The notes below the pieces were generated by a model. It searched no databases. It saw nothing but the letters and a program-made list of their open reading frames with translations, and had not been told where the DNA came from. A stretch of DNA of 64,000 bases from Metridium senile (lineage: Eukaryota; Cnidaria; Anthozoa; Actiniaria; Metridiidae). Of this stretch, positions 38,801 to 48,300 are shown in pieces. How positions within the stretch are numbered: the stretch's first letter is position 1; each line of letters opens with the position of its first letter. The position numbers and the translations under genes are program-made. The stretch covers positions 22,286,811 through 22,350,810 of the forward strand of contig OX459095.1 in NCBI GenBank assembly GCA_949775045.1. Reading direction: 5' to 3'.

Positions 38801-41800
38801 TCTAAAAAACTCTATAACTATTTTACAACTAAAAGAAATGAAGGTGATTTATAAGTTTTAAAAGTTTAAATATAACATTCTTCAAAATTGAGGCTCAAAA
38901 GCGTATTTGAAAAGGTACAAGGTCCCCGTCCCTTAATTAATAATTTTTGTACAAAGCGGGTTCAAGTTCAACCCTTCTATTTTTAATAGTCGTTCCTTCG
39001 AAGGACGTTGTTGAAGTGAGCTTTTTATCAGAATATCATGGCATTATTCACTTGTCACATGTCCTGGCCAGTCGGGGCTTCTTTTCATCTATGAATAGAC
39101 GCTATAAAAAAAAAACTAGTGAAATGACAAGACGTTTCGGTGCCGAACTCGAAGTTATAATTAAGGATGAAAACAAATACAAGATTCTTGGATGAATAAG
39201 ACGATATTTACATAATAGTCCTAATTACTAATTGTTGGAAAGAAGTTCGCTAAAATTTCTATTTATAATTCTATTTTTAAAAATCTGTCAGTTCTAAAAT
39301 TATTGCTTTATTTATCGCTTGCGAATTCTGAAGTTTAATTCTGCAAACTTAAAAAATATAGGACAAAGTTATTTCGCCAAATGGAACTTTGGATTGCAGT
39401 TTGTTTACTTTTTGTGCGTCACCGCATTGCAGATATGCATGCATGGGCCCAATGCTAACGAGTTTTGTGATTTGCAAAGTAGCCTCGGTTACAAAAGATT
39501 TATTTAGATTTGATAACTCGTACCTATTGATTACGAATTGTACTTGCAAGATCGTGCGATTTCCTATACAAATTGCACTCCACTCAGTTCTGTTACCATT
39601 ATTTATCGTTATCGTTATCATTATTGTTATCTTAAAAAATTCATGAATAATTAATGAGACATTTTCAAAAGAAATCATGACCATGACGAGTGTTGTAAAT
39701 CTGATACAACACTAGTGTTGTATATCCTGATTTGCATAAGTTTTAACTGGTAATTTTACGGCAAAATTTATTTTAATCTTGAAAATTTTGGTAAAATATG
39801 AAAGAGCTAACCTAGACATTTTTTAAGTAGTTTACAACATTCGCGTCCGTGTTGTATCGGCGATACAATCGCGCGCCTTCGGCTTGCGATTGTATCTGCC
39901 GATACAACACGGCCGCTCATGTTGTAAACACTACTTAAAAAACTCATTAATAATTCATGACCATTTTGTCCAATCCGATGCTCCTTTCTGGTCACGAGGA
40001 AAGTATTGTATATCGCATAATCTACGGCTGAAACGCGGAGGAATTTGAATGCGGCCCAGGGGAATGATGATGTACAATAGAAGAACAATGGAATGCAAAT
40101 GAACATGAAGCATTATATAATGGCACATGTGTCATTATATAATGCTTCATGTCCATATTTCAGATATTACCCTTCCCCCCATTCTCCCATCTCTACTGAC
40201 GAGTGAACATCAGACTTAGAAATAATTTACTTTTAGATTTTTGGCGAAAAAAATACTTTGATCATGAGTGCCAATGCCAGGATTCGAACCGAGATCTTCT
40301 GCTTGGTTGTATCCGAGCTTTAAGCCATTATGCCACTGAGGCAATCGATGAAAAGTTTGCAACGAAAAGTCATCAAGTTCATTAGCATTCAAGTTGGTTA
40401 GCATTCCTCTATTATTAGTGTAGATCAATTCCCAAATGCAAACAACCTTCCGTTTTCTTTTGTTTCATCGATATTGGTAAAAAATGGTCATGAATTACTA
40501 ATGAGTTTTTTAAGCCGTTCAATAAACTCGCAGAACGTGTTTTATCAGGTTTAAAATCCCTTGGGCTTCGCCCTCGGGATTTTGAACCTGATAAAACACT
40601 CCTGCTCGTTTATTAAACTATACATAATTGTTATCATTATCATTAACATTATCGTTATATCATTATTGTTACCATTATCACTATCGTTATTGTTATCATT
40701 GTTACTATCGTTATTGTAATGGTGATTGGTTAAAATGATACAGGATATAATACAGGATATGATACAGGATATAATAGTGCTTAATTATACTCATTGCATG
40801 TCTTTCAGCTATTACGAAGTAAAGATTACAAAGGGCATTTATTTCGATCCTACATTGTACATCGCCAACTTCTATGTCCCAGCAAACATGACAAACTTTA
40901 CACTTGGTGACGGGAAAATGTACGAACACGGCCAAAACAAACCGTTGGAGTTTGGAATCAAGTATTATACCCAGTTGAGAGTCGTTTACAAGGAGAAAGA
41001 CGGCGTAAGTGATGTATTTTGAACATCTTGGGTTTTCACGTGACAACAGTGTCGAAACAGTGAGATTGCAATGATAGAGACATATGAGTTATAGTCCCCT
41101 TCATAGTTCTCTGCGCCATCTTGAAAGGTTGCCGGGCCTTTTTATTGAAGCGAGACGAATGTTGAGCTTGCAATGATAGAGATCTTTTAACACCTTGCCG
41201 GAGGGACAATTATTCCCGTGTCTCTATTATTGCAACCACAACGTCCGTCTCGCTTCGATGCAAGGGCCCAGATAGCTTTCAAGATGGAGCAGGCAACTGT
41301 GAAGGGGACTATTGTCTAAGGTGTTACTATATAACATTACCTACCTACCTACCTACCTACCTACCTACCTACCTACCTACCTACCTACCTAACAACCTAC
41401 CTAACAACCTAACTAACAACCTTTTGTCTTTTTTACGGCAGAGAATCAGTGTTGAAGATTTCACTAATTGGTTTAAACCCTTCACTAAAACACGTGAATG
41501 TGTACCATTTCCAAGTTTAGGTACTGTATAGTTTCTTATAATAATTATCATCGTCGTCGTCGTCGTCGTCATAATAATAATATTAATAACAAACTTTGTT
41601 CAAGTGTTAAATTATTTAACTTTACAGCTATAATTGGGGGACATAACACCACCACCACCATCATCAACTATCATCATCATCACCACAACCACCATTATCA
41701 TCACCACCATCATTTTCACAACCACCACTACCATCAATCCACCATAATCACTGTCATCGTCATTACCATCACTTAGTGTTACTAGCTTATCACCCTTCCA

Positions 41801-42253
41801 AGCTTGCGTGACGGTCCTCTGGAGATTGAGAGACCAGTCTCCACGATGGCTATTACACGACCTACACCCTAGCTTGCAGCACTACTTGGATAAGCTATAT
41901 TTATTTAAATATGAATACATTACAAGAACACTTTTGCCCTAAGGGATTCCGACGTTTCGGTGTCATACTGACGCCATCATCAGGTAAACTAAAAGCATGA
42001 CAGTAGAAAATAATATTAAGGATAGAAATATGAATAAGTTACAAGAACACTTTTGCCCTAAGGGAGTCCGACGTTTCGGTGTCATACTGAAATATGTTTA
42101 TATATTGTTCTAGGTCCAGTCACAGCGTCAAGGGCTCCAGTTGGTCCTTCTATAATTCCAACTTCATCTGCAAGAACTCCTGCGCTCTCTCGTCGTATTG
42201 GACCGATCTTAGTTTTCAGGATCCTGCATGCACTTGTCGCGTCTGTTCTTTGA
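32819..42253 (+). CDS. Secreted or anchored SRCR-FN3-like protein (9 exons)
   Basis: Exons: 32819-32873, 33681-33734, 34353-34637, 35969-36316, 37212-37538, 38273-38366, 40809-41004, 41442-41520, 42114-42253. All are GT/AG and phases join into one 525-aa frame. Residues 1-18 are a clean signal peptide. Three scavenger-receptor Cys-rich units follow, one per exon, each bounded by phase-1 introns: 37-131 (GRVLIRYNGTW, ICRQLGY; only four Cys, the one after the early Trp is lost), 131-247 (ICRMLGFKGALGATY; six Cys) and 247-356 (IEIKYNGMWGAIC; six Cys). Exons 6-7 look like an FN3-type fold (GDGKMYEHGQNKPLEFGIKY). Exon 9 is Ser/Thr/Pro-rich and ends in a 15-residue hydrophobic stretch, possibly a GPI signal. 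AATAAA at 42369. SRCR proteins bind extracellular ligands, often in innate immunity or cell contact; the ligand here is unknown. Confidence 0.85.
33349..33610 (+). mobile_element. Two tRNA-derived SINE-like heads
   Basis: GGTGGTGTAGTAGTTTACCG (about 33352) and GGTGGTGTAGTGGTTTACCG (about 33536) both contain a perfect pol III A-box pattern (TRGYNNARNNG), followed by CGCACGCCTCTC or CGCGCGCCTCTC. No good B box follows either. Between them lies a small inverted repeat (CGGGCTTCCTGTG against CACAGGAATCCCG). Confidence 0.35.
34692..35017. mobile_element. Fold-back MITE (TTTCATTATGACGTCA)
   Basis: AATTGCCCTATTTCATTATG at the left pairs with CATAATGAAATAGGACAATT at the right. The palindromic TGACGTCA (a CRE-like site) lies in each arm. 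In SRCR intron 3, directly beside the Penelope fragment. An ATC-rich tract follows to 35145. Confidence 0.65.
35145..35882 (+). mobile_element. Penelope-like element fragment with GIY-YIG remnant
   Basis: Translating the plus strand shows RILRPYNIRVAHKPT-type sequence (35245-35300), the usual linker between reverse transcriptase and endonuclease in Penelope-like elements. Next comes a GIY-YIG-type region: TEHKRATKNKDPNNHIAEHH, HRRLLESWYTGLEQKPLNR. An in-frame stop after GAIYTK and a frameshift before the NFE(T/H) block break it, so it is a dead fragment. The outer ends are inverted copies of each other (GAGGCATGATCGTCCGGGGT at 35154 against ACCCCGGACGATCATGCCTC near 35852), as in Penelope pseudo-LTRs. 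It lies in SRCR intron 3, about 90 bp before exon 4. Confidence 0.75.
35774..35808 (+). ncRNA. Hammerhead-like motif, Penelope terminal repeat
   Basis: CTGAAGA (35774-35780, fits the CUGANGA core), then a 20-nt stem-loop segment (GAC...GUC closing, CC...GG inside, two U-U pairs), then GAAAC and GTC (35801-35808). The order core - stem II - GAAA - cleavage triplet is that of a type I hammerhead with almost no stem III. Penelope-like elements are known to carry such minimal hammerheads. Activity is not shown. Confidence 0.5.
37603..37665. repeat. Hairpin repeat (ACTCAATATATTGAGT)
   Basis: ACTCAGTATATTGAGTTCAA pairs with TTGAACTCAATATATTGAGT 25 bp later. In SRCR intron 5. Confidence 0.5.
37744..38064. 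mobile_element. G-tract-capped element, copy 2
   Basis: Starts with TCCTGGGG and a run of roughly 25 or more G, followed by GATGCTCGTCGAAAA; ends in a run of about 18 C. Between are reiterated CCCTAAAAGATT, CCCTAAGAGATACCA and CCCTAAGATTTT words. Layout matches 21649-21962 and 60613-60925. Confidence 0.55.
39634..39965. mobile_element. Full ACAACATTCGCGTCC fold-back element
   Basis: TTCATGAATAATTAATGAGA near the left and CTCATTAATAATTCATGACC near the right are inverted. The core GTTGTATCGGCGATACAATC is followed by its inverse, with CGCGCCTTCGGCTTGCG at the turn. Truncated relatives lie at 24290-24490 and 31040-31262; the terminal TCATGAATTACTAATGAG recurs at about 40480. In SRCR intron 6. 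Confidence 0.6.
40269..40342 (-). pseudogene. tRNA-like sequence with pol III boxes
   Basis: Read on the minus strand, a 74-nt segment has a perfect A box (TGGCATAATGG) at tRNA position 8 and a perfect B box (GGTTCGAATCC) at the right distance, and a run of seven T 16 nt past its end. The acceptor, anticodon and T stems pair only partly, so it is more likely a decayed tRNA or a tRNA-derived SINE head than a working tRNA. Confidence 0.45.
40516..40618. repeat. Palindromic repeat (TTTTATCAGGTT)
   Basis: GTGTTTTATCAGGTTTAAAA pairs with TTTTGAACCTGATAAAACAC around the turn GGGCTTCGCCC. A strong cruciform-forming repeat in SRCR intron 6. Confidence 0.55.
41090..41312. mobile_element. Fold-back MITE (ATAGTCCCCTTCA)
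   Basis: Arms of about 95 bp: ATAGTCCCCTTCATAGTTCT and its imperfect complement ending GAAGGGGACTAT. Both arms hold CCATCTTGAAAG and AAGCGAGACG blocks. In SRCR intron 7. Confidence 0.7.
41338..41425. repeat. (ACCT)n microsatellite
   Basis: About 14 ACCT units then ACAACCTACCTA variants, ending shortly before SRCR exon 8. Confidence 0.9.
41546..41776. repeat. CGT and CAC/CAT microsatellites
   Basis: A CGTCGTCGTC tract near 41550-41570 and CACCAC/CATCAT tracts from about 41648, in SRCR intron 8. Confidence 0.8.
41951..41983 (-). ncRNA. Hammerhead-like motif with canonical CUGAUGA core
   Basis: Minus strand: CTGATGA (41983-41977), an 18-nt segment with a GGCGUC/GACACC stem (one C-A mismatch) and AGUAU loop, GAAA (41958-41955), C, then GTC. 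This is the complete conserved core of a type I hammerhead with minimal stem III, as in Penelope-like terminal repeats. A second partial copy (stem II, GAAAC and GTC only) lies at about 42061-42087, with the shared leader ATTCATATT/ACAAGAACACTTTTGCCCT. In SRCR intron 8. Confidence 0.6.
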
Positions 42254-42549
42254 AAACTGAGTCAAGACCAACATACATAAGGAAGGGGGGGGGGGGGGGG
42301 GGGGGTCACGCACCATTAGGAAATAACGTGATATATAAATAACTTTATGTTACCCAAGGATAAACCTGAATAAACTTGTTTACCAGCTGTTCACGTTATG
42401 GTAAATGTCCAGAGAAAGTGTTGGTCACTTGATGGTACAAAGCGTGCCGACGTAATTGGAAAATACGAAAAGATGAAATCCTAACCAATAGAAATAAATC
42501 TATAAAAAACGAATAATCCACCCATGGGTAAGCTATGAAGAAGCTCTCC

Positions 42550-42985
42550 AATTATCTGGTTTACACACCCTCAGGGCTAGGCGGGAGGGTACTTGTACCA
42601 ATTTCATGCAGAAATCCGTGGTTCATTCCCCTTTTGTAATTTATTCCCCAAAATTATCCATAATCATAACTACTGCCTTAGATCTGGTAGTAGCAGGGAG
42701 GTGAGGCTAGTGGCCAACACCAAGAGGTTCAGTGACTTCGTAACCTCTCGCCTGCAGAACCTAATTAGAGAATAACCCCTTGGCCGTCTCTCTAATTACT
42801 CTTGCTTGGCTGGGGTTATGAAGTCACTGACAAATCCTCAATTATTTAATTATTTAATATTCTATTATATCTATTTAACTTAACATATATTAATTGTAAT
42901 TGTAATTATTTAGCTGGCCTCCACTGTAATCCAGACGTCAGTCTGCAATTGTGGTAGAATTAAACATATTATTATTATTATTATT
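42550..42985 (+). mobile_element. Probable LINE 3' end with (ATT)n tail
   Basis: An untranslated-looking stretch ending in TTAAACATATTATTATTATT, the usual ATT-rich tail of CR1/L2-type LINEs. GGTTCAGTGACTTCGTAACC and GGGGTTATGAAGTCACTGAC form an inverted pair. No open reverse transcriptase remains, so the call rests on tail type only. Confidence 0.3.
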
Positions 42986-43769
42986 ACAAACAGTCTCGAC
43001 GGACAAATGGTCTCGACGGACAAATAGTCTCGACGGACAAATAGTCTCGACGGACAAACAGTCTCGACGGACACTGAAATAGTCTCGAAGGACAAACAGT
43101 TCGACGGACAAACAGTCTCGACGGATAAACAGTCTCGACGGACAAACAGTCTCGACGGACACTGAAATAGTCTCGACGGACAAATAGTCTCGACGGACAC
43201 TGAAATAGTCTCGACGGACAAACAGTCTCGACGGACAAACAGTCTCGACGGACAAACAGTCTCGACGGACAAATAGACGACGGACAAACAGTCTCGACGG
43301 TAAAATAGTCTCGACGGACAAACAGTCTCGACGGACAAACAGTCTCGACGGACAAACAGTCTCGACGGACAAATAGTCTCGACGGACAAATAGTCTCGAT
43401 GGACACTGAAATAGTCTCGAAGGACAAACAGTTCGACGGACAAACAGTCTCGACGGATAAACAGTCTCGACGGACAAACAGTCTCGACGGATAAACAGTC
43501 TCGACGGACAAACAGTCTCGACGGACAAATAGTCTCGACGGACAAATAGTCTCGACGGACAAACAGTCTCGACGGACAAATAGTCTCGACGGACAAACAG
43601 TCTCGACGGACAAACAGTCTCGACGGACAAATAGTCTCGACGGACAAACAGTCTCGACGGACAAATAGTCTCGACGGACAAACAGTCTCGACGGACAAAT
43701 AGTCTCGACGGACAAATAGTCTCGACGGACAAACAGTCTCGACGGACAAATAGTCTTGACAGACAAATA
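42986..43769. repeat. 17-bp minisatellite, about 46 units
   Basis: Unit CAGTCTCGACGGACAAA with a C/T variant at its second position (ACAG/ATAG). Interrupted units with an extra ACTGAAAT occur near 43071, 43160, 43195 and 43403; the block starting at 43071 recurs 332 bp later, showing block duplication. On the minus strand the unit has no stop in any frame and 17 is not a multiple of 3, so three overlapping frames of 260-299 codons all encode permutations of the same 17-residue repeat. This is not evidence of a gene. Confidence 0.9.
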
Positions 43770-43906
43770 TAGGACCGTAACTTTGTTTTACTAAATGTGA
43801 ATTCAACAAAATCAGACCGTCTGCTAGTGTGAAAACGGCTAATTACTGCTTATGACAGCGATTCCTACGTAATATAAAACTAAAACTAGACGGTCTAGGA
43901 GCGTGA

Positions 43907-44081
43907 AGTCGGGCTAGTCATAAAATCAAAAAGGCTATACAATTCTACGTTGGGCTTCCTGTGTTCGTTCCCAAAGCATCATGGGGCCTATACGCGACAT
44001 GACAGATAGATAGATAGATAGATATATAGATACATAGATTGACTAAAAGGTAAACCTAGAGTCGGGCCCTCTAGCCCGACT
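43907..44081. mobile_element. AGTCGGGCTAG MITE, copy 2 (reverse)
   Basis: Reverse-orientation copy of 14901-15070 with the same ends, GATA microsatellite and TCCCAAAGCATCATGGGGCC segment. Confidence 0.65.
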
Positions 44082-44369
44082 AACAAGTGAGTACCCATTA
44101 CTCGAAGAACAGTATCGTTCGTTACTAGATTACTTTTCGTATTGTAGAAGTTTTGCTATATTCAAAAACGCCACCCATATACACGTCTTTTCCAAAATAC
44201 TTTTGTGTTTTTATAAATATTTACACAAGTAAGTAGTCAGAAACAATACGAAACCTAAATTTTAGACGGGCGATTTTTACAGCGATTTTCGAGAACAACT
44301 CCAGGTATATTTATCTGTTGGGACATTATTCACTGTTTTTGAGCTTCCCATCATGCCTTGCTTTACAAA

Positions 44370-44800
44370 ATAATAATAATAATAATAATATAAGTTCTTT
44401 GGACGCATTTAAAGCTCAATGCGTTTACATAATTAAAAAAGAAAAAGTAAAAATTATTTAGTAGTTTTAGATTGAGTGACAGTTAAAAGCTTGACGGAAT
44501 AGGAATGTTTTCAGTTCAGTTTTAAGTTGTTTCAGTGATTTGCAATTTTGAATGTTTTGAGGTAGGGAGTTCCAGAGTTTTGATGCTGCATAGGAGAAGG
44601 TTCTTTGGCCATAGGTTATGGAGTTGATTTTCGGTTGTTGTAGAATCAGTCTGTTATTAGAGCGCAGAGTACGGGTAGGACGGTAGATTTTAATTAGTTC
44701 TGATAAGTAGTTGGGTGCTAATCCATTAAGTGACTTGTAGACAAGTAATAAAATCTTAAACTGTATCCGGAACTTGATAGGAAGCCAGGCGCTTGTGCCC
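44370..44800 (-). mobile_element. LINE C-terminal remnant (reverse transcriptase end)
   Basis: Minus-strand translation gives WLPIKFRIQFKILLLVYKSL, LNGLAPNYLSELI, TYGQRTFSYAASKLWNSLPQ, then SLKQLKTELKTFLFRQAFN and a stop. This is the characteristic end of CR1/L2-type LINE proteins. It closes with an (ATT)n tail at 44374-44390. It is 5'-truncated at about 44800, the usual outcome of target-primed insertion. Confidence 0.85.
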
Positions 44801-45386
44801 AGTGTCTATTGTTCACATAATTCGTAACCAAAAACAAGCTCCGCTACCTAAATTTTTTATATCAGTAGAAATAATGAAGAAACGAATAGATCGTATATTT
44901 ATATATTATATATTTGTATATTTGTATATTGATAACCCGCAAAAACGCCGAAGAAACGAGTTGAGTTTCAATCGAGTGAGGTGTTGAGGGAGCATTATCT
45001 TTTGGAGTATTAAGGGTTTCAAAAAATAGAAGAATCCAACGCTTTCTGCGCTGTGATCGTTTTATGTTTTTATGTAGTATATCTTAGCAGCTAAAAGTCT
45101 TCAGTGCCACACACCTCGACTTTGTCTCGGTTATAATTCGTCGATATTCACCTCGTTTTCGTCAAATAATTGTTATTTAGTAGCATAAACTTTATTCTTA
45201 ATAGTGGATTGCCTGTGTTGAGCCCACATTTTCTTGGTCAGTGACTATATATAGTATGGGTATTCTGGACACCATTTTGTAAATCATTGTATGCAAAGTT
45301 TAAGTTCAATAAAGCCAATTCAGCATGGTTACAACAATTAGCAAATACTGTTGTGTATTTGTAGATGCATGTACATCCACATTCCC

Positions 45387-48300
45387 CTATTTTGCGTCCA
45401 TACTAAAAGCATCATGAGAGTTAGTTGATTGATCATTAGCGACAGTAAATCGATTTTTCATCGGTTGCTTTCCATCTTCAACTTGGGAGTCTTTTGACGG
45501 CCTTCTTATTTTCGCTATGATCCACGTGACAGCAAAATCGAGGAACTCTAAGACAGTTAGGGTGCTCATACCAAGAAAAAGACCAGTGTAACCACCAATA
45601 TTTGCTGAAAAATAAGACCAACGAACAGGATTTTGTCAACGCCTTGCAATAGCTGTTATTATGGATGCATGCAAATGAGATATTTTTTTAATTTAATTTT
45701 ATTAGTTTTACTTCATACGAAAGCAGGCACACCACAACAGCTTACGCCAATTACTGTGGGCAATGTAGTTTGCTGAGACCTGACTATTGTGCCGAGAGAC
45801 AATCCCAGCTGCTCTTTTCGAAGAGAACAACAGGATGACTTTACCGCGTCCACATTATATAGGAATTAGAATGGAGGCAGATGGGAACTCCGGCTTTACA
45901 TCCTTGTCCGAGAAGAAGATATTCTTTTGTTTTAAGAATCAAACAAGTAAGGCTTCCAGGTCAACACAGTGCTTTTTTGTCTTATTTACATCTCATTTGC
46001 ATGCATCCGGAATAATTAACAATTATAATAATTAATTAATAATTATTCCACGAAATCGAGTCGTACATGAGCTGATAGCCAACGAGGCGTACTCGTCGAG
46101 TTATTATATCCACACGTCATTGAGCGCGCGCTCGGTATTTTCACTTTCGATTATCTGTCATTTTGTCAAAATAAAACGATTGAAATGTTATTTTTCTTTC
46201 AAAATATGGCAAAGTTGGTTTATACTAAAACAATTAGACCTCTCGCCCTCTTCTTCGCTCAGTTCGACAAAACGCTCCGCCATTTTGTTTGTTTTCTTCT
46301 ACCCACGGTATATGAGGTGATAGCCTAGTAGTAGGGAGCCAATCAGAGCGCGAGATTGATCATATCTAGTGAGTGTGGATATAATAATATCTGTTATTCC
46401 GGATGCATGCAAATGACTCGATTTCGTGGAATAACTGTTAATTGTCTGGTTATTATAACGCTGTTGCAACACAAGTTGCTTAACTATTGCACATTAGAAT
46501 ATTAACTTTATAGCCGGGGCATTTTGCGGGCTAAAATGAATATATGTAGCCCGCTCAGATTAGATCGTTGCTCTTTTGAATTCAAATTACCTTTTTTCGC
46601 TTAAAAAATGGCCTATAAAGTCATTCTAATAGTAATAGAGTTGAGGTTCTTGGGCGTAACTATGTTTTTGGCCCTTGTCAGAATACATTTTAACCCTCGC
46701 TGCGCTAAAATGAGTCGGGACAAAAGCATATTTACGCCCAAGAACCCCAACTCTATAGTTATACTGTCTCGCAATTTGTCAGTTTATTGCAGGCAGCGAT
46801 GCTGAATAGATTTACTACATCATGCAATGGCGCTGTAAGTCGCTGACATCTGAATTACGTGAAGAAGAATGGCGCACGGTTACGGTGTACACTAACTGCA
46901 ACAAGAATATTGTGAGACCGGCTAGTGCGTTACTGAACGAATTGCACAGCGAAAAGACACATTTTCTTACAACATTCACTGGTGCCGAACAAGTTAAACA
47001 CTTCTGTGTTTCAATTTAAGGCAATCGTAAAATCTAATTCGAGGAGATTGCACGCACAGGATTATATGTCAAAACAAACAGTTCCAAAATGGCGCCTTGA
47101 GACAGCAACGATTTCGGTTTCTTTTTAGGCATTTGCGTATGGTATTTTTCTTTATTATTGCTGATAGAGCAGCAGAAAGCTTTTCTTGTTCAAATTACAT
47201 ATAATTTTTGAATGTAAAGTTGTTTTAAGGATGTATTTATCGAGGGAAACAACTCTCTCGAACGACGCCATTTTGGAACTGTTGGCGATGCGTCAAAAAT
47301 GCTTCTGATTGACTTATACTAACCGGAAGTGCGCGCACGAAATCACTGGATATTGCTCAGTCGCTTTTTGCAACCTTCTGTAACTTTGATTTTTTAAGAA
47401 AACAATGAACGAACTAACAGTTTTGCAACTCATGACTTCAAAGAAAGCTAAATAATATTGCAGCTGAATACGTACCAAGAAAGGCCCAAGTATCATACAT
47501 CGGTTTCTGTTGGATGAAGGTATAAGAAAAGTCTTCGAAATAAATGTCGATAGCAGCCAGATTGTCCCTGAAAATTAAGTGATTTAACTTTTTTTAGTTG
47601 AAAGTGATGCTTGTATGATGCATGGTGATGGTGATGTTCATGATTCAATGATGATGATGATGATTCGATGATGACTAATAGGTTAATAATAAATGTTATC
47701 TACATCATCTATGTAAACAGCTATTTCAAAAAACGTAGAATACTGAATATTGCATACTGAATAGCGCATTCCAAGACCGAAATGCATTCTGGAGCATTTG
47801 ATATTATTTAAAGTAAAATAAATAATAATTAGTTATCTTATTCTTAATGCATTCCATTCAAAACAATATACGAGCTAGCTGTGGTTAGTAAATATCGCTG
47901 TATATTTATTAATTATTTTAAACCAATGAAACCCTAAATACCTTTAATTGGTCTTGGAATGCACTATTCGGTATTCAACATTTTCTGAAAAAGCTGTATA
48001 CAAAAATAAATGCTGTTCCTGAGAGGATCGAGTGTTACATACAATAAATACATCTGAATCTCTTTAGGAGATCTATTTGCCAACTGCATTTGAATCTGTT
48101 TGTCCAACGTTTTCAAATATGCGGGTATTGAACGACCGAAAGCGTTGCTAAGTGCTGAGGCATATGACAGTTTGACATCATATTTCGTTAACTTGCAAGG
48201 CCTTGGACATCTGTTCGAACAATCTGAAACGCTCTTGGGAAGCTTTCCTGCATGACAAAAACTGAAATGTTAGCAACAAGTGTAGTTTATAATTATATGG

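Larger units (their letters stand above)
42254..45386. other. Intergenic between convergent SRCR and DEG/ENaC genes
   Basis: The SRCR 3' UTR contains a run of about 20 G (42286-42306) before the AATAAA at 42369. The rest is LINE debris, the 17-bp minisatellite, a MITE copy and a LINE fragment. The DEG/ENaC 3' end has a minus-strand AATAAA near 45189. No additional gene is seen. Confidence 0.5.

Noticed and set aside
42986..43769. CRISPR-like regular array
   Set aside because: Units are contiguous with no unique spacers, and the genome is eukaryotic.
42910..43809. Long minus-strand frames of 260-299 codons
   Set aside because: They are three frames of the same 17-bp minisatellite with no start context, no splice logic and no non-repeat domain.
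45787..46035. 82-codon plus-strand frame
   Set aside because: Lies inside a fold-back element in an intron, and shows no domain.
46822..47019. 65-codon plus-strand frame beginning MQWRCKSL
   Set aside because: Ordinary composition but no recognisable family, no splice partners, and between two MITEs in an intron of an opposite-strand gene.
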